A DNA stretch of 64,000 nucleotides from the NCBI GenBank assembly GCA_016906335.1, contig JADEYG010000001.1:1-64000 (forward strand), in the 5' to 3' direction. Numbering within the stretch: the first letter of the stretch is position 1; each line of letters starts with the position of its first letter. The notes under the pieces were generated by a model. It was not told the DNA's origin and did not search any database. It worked only from the letters and a program-made list of their open reading frames with translations. Both the position numbers and the translations under genes were made by a program. Shown here in pieces: positions 19,581 through 29,225 of this stretch. The stretch comes from Novakomyces olei. Taxonomy: Eukaryota; Ascomycota; Novakomycetes; Novakomycetales; Novakomycetaceae.

Positions 19581-19874
19581 AATTACCTTAACATACCCGC
19601 GCTTTTTCCCATACATTAACGGCGCATTATGCAGTAAAATCCGTCTCTGAAAACCCTCCCTACAAATTTCTACTGCATTTCTTACTTACATTACGCCGTA
19701 ATTCGCGCGTATGTTAAGGTAATTAGCATGACCCCCCCTCCATACATTAATTTATTTTTTGGACCGCGTTACGCCGCAAAATCAAACCGAAAACCCTGTC
19801 CAATTTTCAATGCTGTAATAATAACATAACAAATTATTGATTTTGCGGCATAATGCGCGCTGGAATATGTATAG
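19581..19874. repeat. Modular hairpin repeat, copy 3
   Basis: Inverted arms at 19581-19596 and 19709-19724 pair perfectly over 16 bp. Inside are CATTATGCAGTAAAATCC, AAAACCCTCC and CATTACGCCGTAATTCGCG. After CATGACCCCCCCTCC comes the second module with GTTACGCCGCAAAATC, AAAACCCTG and TTTTGCGGCATAATGCGC, ending GGAATATGTATAG. The layout is identical to copies 1 and 2, with a different arm sequence. Confidence 0.8.
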
Positions 19875-20116
19875 TCACATGATACAAAACTCATGTGCGA
19901 GTATCGGGTTTAAGCCATATAGAATAACGGCCTCAGACACTTGAGGCCGTTACATGATGAGGCCTTTATGGACACAATATGAAAGGCTCTCTATCCCCGA
20001 TTTGGAAGAAAATGAAGGACAACCACTCTTTCCTCCAGACTATAAGTCGCACGGCTTTGAAGAAGGTACATTTTCAATAGACTTATCGATCCACACTAAC
20101 GCTCTAAGATTGTACT

Positions 20117-20886
20117 ATGGCAGACCCAGACATCAGGGGAACAGATGGATCACAGCCGCGTAAGCATATGCCATCATTTCTTTTATACCATTACTAATTT
20201 AAAAAGAATTGTCTCAAGACTGGACCCGGCTTGGTCTATGCGCTGGTGCTCTTTTTCTAGATATATTAGACATTACTCTGGCGGGATTATTTAGAGACAA
20301 CGTGCCAGTGATATGCATTCGGAAGGCGGTAGCCTGTGGATTTTCTATTTGCGCAGCACGTTTACTTAGAAACGAACTACCCCCATCAAGGTTGTTCCAA
20401 GTGATTGGGGGCTCTACAATCGTAGGGATGTTCACGGCGGCGATTGGAGCCTACAAGGAACAAGGCGAACTTTTCAATTTGTGGGGATCATCTTTTAACG
20501 CTTCGGTGTATTGGAATCTTGTTTTTCTTCCGTTTACAGGACGGCATACACCTGCTTCTCTATTTATCCTCAAGTTTTTGGAATTTATCGGTGGCTTGCT
20601 CGGTATTATCGGTCTCCTGATCGATAACATGGTTAGAGCGTGTAATACCTTAAAGAACTATTTTGAAGACATAGATACAAGTAACGCAGAGGTCGCTGCT
20701 CAACTTGTTCAGGACGTACCAGTGGATACTAATGATGAGGCTAAAATCAATGCTTCGAGCGCGGCAGAGTCACATGAATTGCAGGAGGTAGCATCAGGAT
20801 CTCCGGCTGAATTCGAGAGTCATTTCTCGTCTGCATCGTCAAGCCCACGTCGTTCCGAAAGAATTGCCGCTTATTCAGAAGAGTAG
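20117..20886 (+). CDS. Unknown small membrane protein, two exons
   Basis: Exon 1 runs 20117-20159 and exon 2 20207-20886. The 47-nt intron has donor GTAAGC, branch TTACTAAT and acceptor AAAAAG, and joins the frame in phase (240 residues, starting MADPDIRGTDGSQ). Residues about 20-150 hold three or four hydrophobic segments (LGLCAGALFLDILDITLAG, a CGFSICAAR stretch, FQVIGGSTIVGMFTAAIGA, FLEFIGGLLGIIGLLI). The C-terminal 80 residues are acidic and end in a Ser/Arg-rich tail (SSASSSPRRSERIAAYSEE). I do not recognise the family. Clean splice signals argue that it is a working gene despite its position between repeats. Confidence 0.6.
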
Positions 20887-23270
20887 GGAATTCAGGCCAT
20901 ACAGCGGTTTCATTCAACGCTATTGTGTTTAATGTGTTTTTGTCGTTTTATTTGAGTTCAGAGCCAATAGCATGCTTTTTTTCATTTCTATTAAGAGATG
21001 TTCATCGTCAACAGCATCGATTCCGTTTCGGTTCACGAGACTCGTCGTTCAGCAAATTTAACGGGGGTTTTAGTCATTATTTGGTTTACTAGGAGTTATG
21101 TGGAATTTTTTTTTTTTTTTTTTTTTTTTTGCAGTTCACAATATATATCTATCATTCATACACTCGTTGGCAACCGTAGACGTTCTTCTTATCGTATCGG
21201 CTTTTCAGAGCTAGACTTTACTTCAAACCTACGTACAAACACTCTTCAAGTCGGTGCGTAACCCCAGCTTATCTGTTCAGTATAGCCAGGGCCGTGTATT
21301 ATTCCGATCCTCGCGAACTACCCGTGGAAAACAGTTACCTCGCCTTCAAGAATGGCACTGCTGGGACTTAAAGAAAAAATAAAAAATAAAGGCTGACTCT
21401 ACGCAAGGTCCACGGCTATATAGCTCAACGTCATCCAAGGTAAGTCTAAAGACAAAGCCCTGTGCAGGACTACAATGCGGCACTTGCCATACAGTCGCGA
21501 ATACCGGCAACCATGCAGGGGGCGCTGTCACATGGCAAGCACGTCGGATAAATAGCAACTATCGACCGTCTTAGCTTCTTGGAGGTCGGCTTACTATAGA
21601 TTCGGACAATGAGACTAGAAGAAGCCAGACTTGCGATTCTCTCTTAAGTCCTAGGCCGATTATGAATATTATTGGCAGCTGGGCTTACAATTATGATCAC
21701 AGCTTTCATAACTACAATGAAGCTTCAACAAACAACTGTCGTTGTTGATCGAAGATGTGACAACATCAAATAAAATACTTGGACTTGCTCACATTAGGCT
21801 TTTATGCATGAGTACAGAACGCAAATGGTACAGCAGGAACTCGCTTCTCTAAAAAAGACATCTGTGCCGATTTGGCAGCTGCCCAGCGACGTATGATACG
21901 TTAGGTCACGCAAAACTTCACCGGACACAGTAGCCTCAGGAGACCAGCCAAATTGTTGCAAGTGGAGTTGTGCTTTGTCGCGCATGCAGAGTAACACAAG
22001 CTTTTCTAAGAGCAGATGAGCTGTATAGATAACCAACCCAAGTTCACCATTTATGTTCCCCACCCTTAAGCTGTCAGACACTAAATTCTTATCGCTGCTA
22101 TCTTGCCCTGAAGATGGACTTTGGGGGAGTAATTTACTTGTTATCGTAATATAACAGCGTGGTCGATAGGTTAAATTAAAAGATAATGCAATTTGTTCAT
22201 AAAGCTCTTGCCTTTTTCGAAACGCAATTTGTTTCTAAGACTGTCTTGTCATTTAAATATAGCATATAATAACCATTGTTCATATTTATTTATACCAGAT
22301 CCATAGGGGGTTGGTCAATGGCCGTCTCAAGCCGTCCGTCTTCGATAATGCGAAGCAATGTTGATAAGATTGATAAGGAAACAAGGAATAATAGTTTCGC
22401 AATGTCCCACAAGTGGAACACAATCTAAACAGATTTTGGATTTTGCAATGTTAGACAACATGATTTATTTTCAAAAGCACTGGGAAGCAAAATCTACCTG
22501 GCTATCATGAGACTGTTCAACATTCATACCTTAGCATCCCACTCAAACTCTTATGTGGCCTAGCCAGACTATATATCTAAATAGAGCAGGTAGAAAATAA
22601 TCAACATAGTTCAACAATTATCATACTATAAATTATTATACTATACATTAAATGGTGGCTAGACGCAACAGCTCAAGTCGACCTGTGTTCGCAAGCAACA
22701 CTGCCAGCGCAACCGTATCGGGCTTTGGAGCAGGAAGGCGTCATCGGATGCTTGATGACGGACACACGAAAGCTTAAACGTTGTTTTATTTGTTTTGTAG
22801 ATGGGTTGTACGAATGGTTCTATCTGTTAAAATTCTATTTAAATGCGCATACTTATGCTATAGTTCATGCTTTTCCCTTCTTTCTGTCTTCTCTGTCGCC
22901 TTCTGAACCTTGACTCGGTGAAAACTCGAGCTCCGCAATGCTCCCGCACAATGTGAGGCTGTTCCTCGTCCAGCAGCATCCCAGCCCAATTCTACTGCGC
23001 TCTGCGACATTTCTTTGTTTATCGCGTCGCTCGTACGCGCTTCTATGGCAGTTTATTATATGACTGATTATTATTGTATGACTGAATATTATGGTAGATT
23101 ATTATATGGTACACGAATAATATATGGCATTAATATATAGTATTTATGTATGGTATTAATGTATGGTAGAGTAATGTGTAGCACAATAATGTTTAGCAGA
23201 ATAATGTGTGGTATATTAAAGATAGGAATTCTTTAGATTAGTTAGTTAGCTTTTCTAGTTCGCTGCATTC
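20887..23270. other. Gene-poor stretch with reverse-orientation minisatellite
   Basis: No gene supported. It contains a poly-T run (about 21106-21130), an unidentified minus-strand frame of 95 codons at 21794-22081, and at 23040-23215 degenerate minisatellite units that read as the reverse complement of CATACATTATT (AATAATGTATGGTA and variants). The inverted minisatellite marks the inner edge of the repeat-rich subtelomere. Confidence 0.6.
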
Positions 23271-23303
23271 GTGATTACACCAGACCAATATTACACCACG
23301 AAC

Positions 23304-24488
23304 ATGGCACAAAAAAGGCTCAAAATGGGCGGGCAAGCTGACAGAGCCCGTAAACGAGCAAGCCGATCTCCAGAGATACAAATCGAAACGCAAAATAATG
23401 AGTCTGTTAGCAGTGAACATAACTCGTCTCTAGCTGTCATTTCTTTCAAGCCTGAACCTTTTGACACTGCGATCGATTTGTGGCTTCCATCCGAAACGTC
23501 AGGGTTCGTCTCTGTCGCATCAGACTCAGGTGTGACTATATGTGTAATTCCTTCCGGGTTTATCGAGGCGGTTGAATATGCTGATTGCCGGTATCTACTA
23601 TTTGTTGTTTCATCGATTGTGAAGAACAAAGGGACACTGAAATTGAACGATGTGAAATGTAAACTTTGCGAAAAGTTGCAATATACCCGTTATATTTATC
23701 ACATTAGAGGTATTGTCTTGTAAATATTTTTTTTGTCCTAATTTCCTTAGATGAGCGGGGCATTCAATTGTGCGAAGGCCCGGAGTCCAAAAACCCTGCG
23801 TTGCCTTTCAAACGACCCAATATTGACGAATATTCATCTACTTATAGCAAATCATCGCGGAGCTCCGCTACTCAAGTAAAATCCTATTTGTCCTTAAATC
23901 GGCGTTATTTTTATTCTTGCTGACAAAGCCTGTCCAGAATAAATTTCGAAATACGGTCGGATATAGAGATAGTGGTTGTCTTATATCGGGCCGTCCGATG
24001 TTCTTGGATGGCTGTGAAGCGTGTCATATAATCCCGAAGAGCCGAGGCACTGAAGTAAGGCTTGGCTTCAATACTTTTGACTTTTTGACTTTTTGATGTT
24101 TTTCTTTCTTTCTTTGATGTAATTTGGCAGTTGTCTAATTATGTTTAGCTTCTTAGGCGATTGCTCCCAGAACCTATATCGCTAGTGGCGAACATTGACA
24201 ATATTCAGAATGGACTCATCCTGGAATCCGGGCTGCATAAGCTGTTTGACAAATATAGAATTGGGATATATTGCAGGGTAATAAAAGTAGAGCTTTAATG
24301 GTTTTGCTAATTATAAAAAGGATGGCGATTATGAGGTGCATTGCTTTGAATATCTTCCTCAATATCATGGAAAAAAGCTGAGACTTAACCCTTACTTTCG
24401 TGATTATTGGCCTTGGAGGGAATGCTTAAACTGGCATTACCGGCAATGTGTTATGGCTCGCCTCCGTGCTCATGTGTCTTTCATTTGA
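23304..24488 (+). CDS. HNH_2-type nuclease-domain protein, five exons
   Basis: Exons 23304-23709, 23751-23875, 23929-24054, 24149-24277 and 24321-24488; every junction keeps phase and gives 317 residues (an in-frame ATG at 23271 would add 11). Four of the introns are 41-94 nt long, most with a CTAAT branch point. The N-terminus is basic and low complexity (KRLKMGGQADRARKRASRSPE). The HNH_2 signature appears across exons 3 to 5: CLISGRPMFLDGCEACHIIP, then NIQNGLILESGLHKLFDKY, and a C-terminal LNWHYRQCVMARLRAH. In this family the Cys/His pairs hold the metal and the AxHIIP histidine is the general base. HNH_2 domains are common in fungal proteins of unknown role. The location beside the subtelomere suggests a fast-evolving accessory gene. 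Confidence 0.72.
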
Positions 24489-24599
24489 GTTTTGCTCATG
24501 TCTTTTGCTGTTCTCGAAATCTTTCTCGCGATTTTTATTTTAGAACTACCTGCTATAACAGCATCAATTGGCTTGTACTTAGTTCGTAACAAAACAAGC

Positions 24600-25020
24600 G
24601 GGGACGTCACACCAGGCGTAGAGCTGCAAGTAGCTCCGATCAATGAGCAGGCTCCTTACAAGTGTCGTAGGCTGTGGGAAACGGTTAAAAGTGCTTTGTT
24701 TTCGTGGTTGATGGTGTTGAATGGACAGGACGACGAGTTTTGCAAGAATTGGCTTAGGGCGGAACCCGTCTCCAAGAGCTGTAGGCTCACCCGAGACTGT
24801 TGATAATATTTTGCAAAATTGGATAGATGTCGCAGGTGTTGACGGATTTAACTTGGCCTATGCCACATCGCTTGTTACATTTTAAGACATGATAAAATTC
24901 TTTTCGCGAGAGTTGAGGAAGCGTGGAGTTCTATGGCAAAATTATGATGTTCCAGGTAGTTCAAGAGGGAAAATTATGTCATGGACGACCAGGGGCCACG
25001 TCTTCGACCTAGTCATCTAG
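24600..25020 (+). pseudogene. FMN-dependent monooxygenase (NtaA/SnaA/DszA family), C-terminal remnant
   Basis: From about 24745 one frame reads PRAVGSPETVDNILQNW, then VAGVDGFNLAYATSLVTF, and after one in-frame TAA (at about 24884) continues KFFSRELRKRGVLWQNYDVPG. This order (GTPE, VDGFN, LPEL, YD) is the C-terminal end of luciferase-like flavin monooxygenases such as nitrilotriacetate monooxygenase. The N-terminal TIM-barrel part was not found upstream, and the frame is broken at least once. It is a dead host gene in the transition zone. Confidence 0.6.
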
Positions 25021-26068
25021 GCCGTAAGTATACTTGGGATCAAGACGTTAAAAATAATGAAAGCAACAAGTGACAAAAGGTTGAGAAATTAGTATGCCCG
25101 ACAGGAAATTTTAAGGTCTAGTAAGAATAGGCTCAATTTCCACATTTAGATTGCACTTATAACCCTGAGTTTCGTGAATATAAATGCCAATGTCGCTAAA
25201 GAACTTTTATAACACCAATATGATAATAGGGAAACCTTAGGCTACTTGGGGTTAATTTACACAGTATTATTCTGGGTTCTTAATATATATTTTGACTCAC
25301 ATAATTAAGCCAATCATTAAGTTGAACATTTGCAATAAAAATTATAAATCTGCTCGCTGTACAACTCTCGCAATTAGAGGTTGCGAGGCCACGCGTCTCC
25401 CGACCAGTTAATCTTGGCGATTGAACTTTTGTTGCTTGGAGTAATAAACTTTCAAATGCAAGCCTGTAAAAGATGCTGTCTTGTGAAGAGCCTTATTTTC
25501 GCTAGTGAAACTGCCAAAGCACATGTGAGAGTTTTGCGATCGATGGTTTCTCCTAGGTGACCCCATTTATTTGGGCCGTGAGGTCAGTGTCTATTGTGCA
25601 ATTGATAATTTGAAAAGTCAGCCAGTCGTTTTCAAAGTCGCGACTGGAGATAAAGAGATTCGTCAAGAGGAGAGCTTTCTCGAGGATTTAGCATGTAAAC
25701 CTGGCGTCCCAAGGGTTGTTTCACTGGACCAGAGATAATCGCAGCATGGCTGTTCCCAAGTAGATCAAAGGTTAGAAGATCAAAGGTTCTGTTGAATCGC
25801 TGGCCAATTTCCACATTTATCGTTGTTTGCCATTCACAGACAGGAGACCCTAACTCTTGAACTCAATATAGGTATAATGTGTAGAGATTCTGTAGAGCCT
25901 TTATTTGGCTCGAAATATGTATGACTTAAAATTCTCTTAATGAACTTATCGGCTCCTCTTAAAATTTGTTTATTATGTAATCAATTAGGCGGCTATTTGC
26001 CCTCATATCGAACTAGAAGGCAGTTTCTGTTCTGACTTGACTTTTCCATTTAGATCTAACGCACTGAT
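25021..26068. other. Spacer with degraded coding traces
   Basis: No intact gene. A short open stretch at about 25555-25737 reads QPVVFKVATGDKEIRQEESF and then PGVPRVV, which faintly recalls the N-lobe of a protein kinase, but it is too short to name. The rest is AT-rich and shows nothing I recognise. Confidence 0.4.
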
Positions 26069-27582
26069 ATGCGCATAACGACTATTATAAATAATTTGTC
26101 TCAGGGAATAGGCTTCTTCACTGTGCTTAATTCATCGCGCGATGTCAAGCTACTTTTTGCTCAGCGGTTTTTACGACTTTTTGCTTATGGATCGACTTTT
26201 ATAATTCTTGTTCAATTTCTTTCCACTATCGGAAACTCTGATGAGCATGTCGGGCTATTTATGTTACTAACACTGATTGGAGACGCTATTATTAGCTTTT
26301 TCTTAACCCTCATCACAGATCGGGTCGGAAGGCGTAATGTTCTTGCTGCTGGCGCGGTGTTAATGGCGGCAAGCGGTATAATATTCTCTACCAGCAGCAC
26401 TTTCTGGATTCTTTGTTTGGCTAGTGTCTTGGGCGTGATAAGTCCAAGGTTTGTTAATAAGTTTCAGATATTTTTCAATTTGTTTTACTTCATAGTGGTC
26501 CCTATTCTAATTTCTGCAGCGGAAACGAAATTGGTCCTTTCCGCGCTGTTGAAGAGTCAATTCTTTCTCAACTGACCAACGAAAATGACCGAAGTGATAT
26601 CTTTGTGTGGTATTCAATGTGCGGATCTTGCGGAACAGCTCTGGGAACGATTTTTAGCGGCTGGTTCGTGCAGTATGTTTCTAACCTTCCAGACTGGACG
26701 GAGCTTGGAGCTTACCGACTCATTTACGTCCTTTACTGCGTTATGGGGATCGCAAAGCTAGGTTTTACTGTAGCGTTGGGCGAAAGCGTAGAGCTCCAAA
26801 TTGGCAATAATGGGCCTGATTACAATCTTGTTATGGCAATTGAAAATGACGATTTATCGAACCGATTACCAGAGTCTGCATTTTCCGACGATGAAGCACA
26901 AAGCACGGGATTGAAGCCGTATAAAGCACAAAATGGGAAATTTCACGTTGTATACAGGCAGATTTTCTTGACTGTACGACGGAAATTTTTACAATTAGTG
27001 CCTCAAATATCATCAAAATCGATTTCCATTCTTTTCCGTTTGATTTTCTTGTTTGCTCTTGACTCTTTTGCATCGGGTTTAGCTTCACCTTCATGGCTTA
27101 CTCATTTTTTCACCACTTACCATTACGTTTCACCCGCCGGTCTTGGGACGTTATTTTTTACCACAAATATTCTCGCTACACTATCGAACTTTGCTGCGCT
27201 TCCGCTCGCACGTCGATTAGGCCCGCTGAAAACAATGACCTTTACGCACCTGCCCTCGGCAATTTTTCTGGGTTTAGTCCCACTTCCAAATCCGAGTGAT
27301 GGTGGTACATCTCTCGCAATGGCATTTCTGAGCCTTCGTGCATGTACTCAGAGCATGGATCAGGCACCGCGACAGGCTTTTCTTGCGAAAGCCGTACAAC
27401 CACAGGAAAGAACAGCAATTTTGGGGATTGTAAATATTGTGAAGACAATTGCTCAAGCTGGTGGTATTGGATCAGCTGGCACTCTAGCAGCAAGGAATTT
27501 GTGGGGAATTATGTTTGGTGGTGCAGGGCTGTTGAAGGCGACATACGACTTTCTTATTCTCTGGACGTTTTTAAAAGTCTGA
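26069..27582 (+). CDS. MFS transporter, two exons
   Basis: Exons 26069-26448 and 26520-27582 (480 residues); the intron has donor GTTTGT, branch TTCTAAT and acceptor CTGCAG. Exon 1 carries the first transmembrane segments and the loop motif DRVGRRNV typical of the major facilitator superfamily. The junction restores the conserved stretch ISPSGNEIGPFRAVEES. Exon 2 carries a cytoplasmic loop (acidic, about 215-270) and the C-terminal six helices, with LPLARRLGPLKTM and a late DQAPRQAFLAK motif. The substrate cannot be told from sequence. It is convergent with the lactonase gene and lacks the TGTGGGAT motif shared by the neighbouring cluster, so it may be regulated separately. Confidence 0.85.
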
Positions 27583-27945
27583 CAGTACTATTCCCTATAT
27601 CAATCTATTATCGTGTTGTATCTAAAAGTGGATTATTCTCGACTAGTAACCAATGAGCACAGTGAAACAAATAAAAGCTAAATATACAAATTGCATAAGA
27701 GCTACTTCAGCACATCAGCTTTTCCCTCCTGTAACCCCTAATTTAGCCTTTGTATTCCTATCTTCTGTCCTTATTACGTCTTCAATAGACACGAAAAACA
27801 ACTTCTTCGAGTACGGAAATGTCTTGATATTACATGACGTAGCTTGCAAAGAGGGTTCGCTGCATGTTCCTGGATAGATCTTAATTAAATAATATCCAAT
27901 CTGCTGACATTTTGTACAAAAGTACAATATAGCTGGTTGGCAAAC

Positions 27946-29064
27946 CTATCCAGCAAACTCATTTTTGACCAGCCCATTTGCGTCCGTTTTAAGTCGAAAC
28001 AAATGCCCGCCTTGATCACCCGGACGACGTTGCAATTTGTCATAGGCAGATACAATATAAAGAACATTATTCTCAGCACCACCCCAAGTTGTACAGGCAA
28101 GATTTCGTGCTGGAAATACAATGCTCCTAACGCGCTTTCCTTGAGGATTGATAACAGCTACATTAGAGCCGTCATACATCGCAATCCATAAATTGCCCTC
28201 AGTGTCAGCTACCATTCCATCTGGCTGATCATCGCTACCTCGAGCGTCGTAAAAAATGCGCTTATTAGCCAAGTTTCCTGTTTCAAGATCAAAATCGTAC
28301 GAATATATGACCTGACTTAACGAGTCATTCAAATACATTGTTTTGTTATCCGGGCTCCAGGCCAGGCCATTACCACAGGCAAGCCCAGTTTCCATTATGA
28401 CACAGCTTTTATTGGCCGGATCGTAACGCCACAAACGGCCGATTAATTCTGGGTGAATAGTTTTGTCAACATTAGCAAGCCCCTTGGCCAAAGCATAAAC
28501 ATCGATCTCAGCCGCCCACATTCGCCCTCTAGCATCTACCCCACCGTCGTTAAAGCGCCGAATATTACGCTCAAATGTGGGGATAATTTCCTTAATTACT
28601 TCCAATTTCCCTGTCATTTCATCCATTAAGGCGATCCCTTGATAGTATAAGCAAACGTATGAATGAGTCTTTTTTTTCCGGAAAAACATGACAGTTACGG
28701 AATCCTCCAAGTCTAGAACGCGTAGACCAGGACGGGATTTATTGACGTTTGTTGTTTTACTCTTACTGATGTCAATGCTTTCATCAGCTGCGTCACTGCC
28801 GTCTTTGTTTAATTGAAGAATATGAAGCTGACAGGGCTGGCTTATACAGTCCAAATAATGAAGAGTCTTGTCTGAGTCTCGATATATAGGGCCCTCGCCC
28901 AGAACCATTGGCCTTTCGCACACATACCACGCATCATCGCCCTGGTCAAGAGTCATCTCTGATTTGTCCAATGTTTCGAGCAATCGTGGAATGGTGTCCC
29001 AATTTATAATATAGCTTCGACGTATTACTTGATAGTGCTGACTCTCGGCAACAAATATAGTCAA
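27946..29064 (-). CDS. SMP-30/gluconolactonase-like protein
   Basis: Single exon, 372 residues. The six-bladed propeller motifs of the SMP-30/LRE family (PF08450) are in order: LGEGPIYRD (Glu metal ligand, about 55), RFNDGGVDARGRMWAAEID (Asn, about 168), CGNGLAWSPDNKTMYLNDS (Asn, about 228) and QPDGMVADTEGNLWIAMYDG (Asp, about 278). Members hydrolyse sugar lactones or related esters with one divalent metal ion. No signal peptide is visible, so it is probably cytosolic. It is divergently transcribed from the C2H2 regulator with 161 bp between start codons. That shared promoter holds an inverted TGGGATTTATCCCA and an ATCCCACA, tying it to the catabolic cluster. Confidence 0.88.
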   Translation of the reverse strand: MTIFVAESQHYQVIRRSYIINWDTIPRLLETLDKSEMTLDQGDDAWYVCERPMVLGEGPIYRDSDKTLHYLDCISQPCQLHILQLNKDGSDAADESIDISKSKTTNVNKSRPGLRVLDLEDSVTVMFFRKKKTHSYVCLYYQGIALMDEMTGKLEVIKEIIPTFERNIRRFNDGGVDARGRMWAAEIDVYALAKGLANVDKTIHPELIGRLWRYDPANKSCVIMETGLACGNGLAWSPDNKTMYLNDSLSQVIYSYDFDLETGNLANKRIFYDARGSDDQPDGMVADTEGNLWIAMYDGSNVAVINPQGKRVRSIVFPARNLACTTWGGAENNVLYIVSAYDKLQRRPGDQGGHLFRLKTDANGLVKNEFAG

Positions 29065-29225
29065 TTTGACAGTTCCTTATCAATCAATAGTGGGATTTAT
29101 CCCATACAAACGTGGGCTATGAGCGGAACCCTCTCGAATCCCACAATACAGCGCGAATCAATAAACTTTAACAATTAGAGAAGGGTTTAAGGAAAAAACA
29201 GAGGGAAAGCGCGGGCATACAAATA
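29065..29225. promoter_or_regulatory. Bidirectional promoter with TGTGGGAT-type sites
   Basis: The 161 bp between the lactonase and regulator start codons hold the inverted repeat TGGGATTTATCCCA (about 29091-29104) and ATCCCACA (29138-29145). The same motif recurs upstream of the esterase, the transporter and the SDR. Confidence 0.55.

Noticed and set aside
19954-20163. Upstream 69-codon frame as first exon of the membrane-protein gene
   Set aside because: Its phase does not fit the acceptor at 20206; a different frame starting at 20117 joins cleanly.
24492-24803. 103-codon frame with a hydrophobic start after the HNH gene
   Set aside because: Overlaps the monooxygenase remnant in another frame and shows no family features.
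27653-28191. Short plus-strand frames opposite the lactonase end
   Set aside because: Lie in a convergent spacer or on the antisense strand of the lactonase gene; no support.
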